Below, piece after piece: positions 5,991 to 6,117 of a DNA stretch of 6,117 bases. Source of the stretch: Fusobacteriales bacterium (GTDB lineage: Bacteria; Fusobacteriota; Fusobacteriia; Fusobacteriales; Leptotrichiaceae); contig JAITVW010000255.1 in NCBI GenBank assembly GCA_031285605.1, positions 1 through 6,117 on the forward strand, given 5' to 3'. Numbering within the stretch: the first letter of the stretch is position 1; every line of letters begins with the position of its first letter. Both the position numbers and the translations under genes were made by a program. The notes beneath the pieces are model-generated. The model did not search any database. It saw nothing but the letters and a program-made list of their open reading frames with translations, and was not told where the DNA came from.

Positions 5991-6117
5991 ATAATTAAAG
6001 GATTATAGTACAAAGCAGAAAATCATATGTAATGTAATTAATACTGCTAATGATCTTTATCTATAGGAAATCATGAACTAGTTTATAATGTTTGTTTCAA
6101 AAGAAAAAAATATTTAA
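5991..6117. other. Right-end intergenic sequence without supported genes
   Basis: Only very short ORFs occur, none with a ribosome binding site. TATAAT at 6084-6089 could be a -10 box for a gene beyond the window, but it lacks a matching -35. The final nine-codon ATG ORF (6088-6117) is not supported. Confidence 0.4.

Noticed and set aside
6084..6117. TATAAT box followed by a nine-codon ORF at the right edge
   Set aside because: No -35 partner and no ribosome binding site; such boxes are common by chance in DNA this AT-rich.

Overview
The window is AT-rich with compact, co-directional genes, strong AGGAG-type ribosome binding sites and A/T-dominated codon choice. This base composition, together with the gene set (class I two-subunit fumarase plus short malic enzyme), suggests an anaerobic low-GC bacterium. 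A fusobacterial (Sebaldella/Leptotrichia-like) or clostridial source fits best. This is an inference from style and content, not a taxonomic proof. Every supported gene is on the + strand.

Layout. Bases 3-437 are the C-terminal part of a manganese-dependent (family II) inorganic pyrophosphatase, closed by a clear intrinsic terminator (444-492). A non-coding gap follows, with an extended -10 promoter at 598-606. Next come a 36-codon small ORF with a good ribosome binding site (662-772) and a 125-base stretch (773-897) whose third frame looks protein-like but has no start. These two pieces could be a leader peptide plus spacer, or one small gene broken by a one-base shift. Then comes a tight cluster: an OleC-like AMP-forming acyl ligase (898-2475), fumarase alpha (2490-3332), fumarase beta (3380-3925) and NAD(P)-dependent malic enzyme (3945-5117), with gaps of 14, 47 and 19 bases. 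After a 117-base gap with small direct repeats come an uncharacterised acidic protein carrying an APFGNDNGSDT motif (5235-5753) and a 46-residue ORF (5768-5908). A strong 16-bp hairpin terminator at 5948-5990 ends the unit, and the last ~125 bases hold nothing I can support.

How it works together. Fumarase alpha and beta form one [4Fe-4S] hydro-lyase that interconverts fumarate and L-malate. Malic enzyme oxidatively decarboxylates malate to pyruvate and CO2. The trio is a compact C4-dicarboxylate-to-pyruvate module, usable for fumarate/malate catabolism or in the reverse direction for anaplerosis. The acyl ligase placed first in the cluster is the unexpected partner: its substrate is unknown and it has no obvious role in that module. 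The pyrophosphatase is in a separate transcription unit, although it could remove the PPi made by the ligase.

Most of the window is ordinary central metabolism. I see no mobile element, CRISPR array, tRNA or rRNA, and no convincing new multi-gene system. The points most worth a second look are the ligase-fumarase-malic enzyme linkage, the possibly frameshifted small gene ahead of the ligase, and the two small uncharacterised genes at the end.
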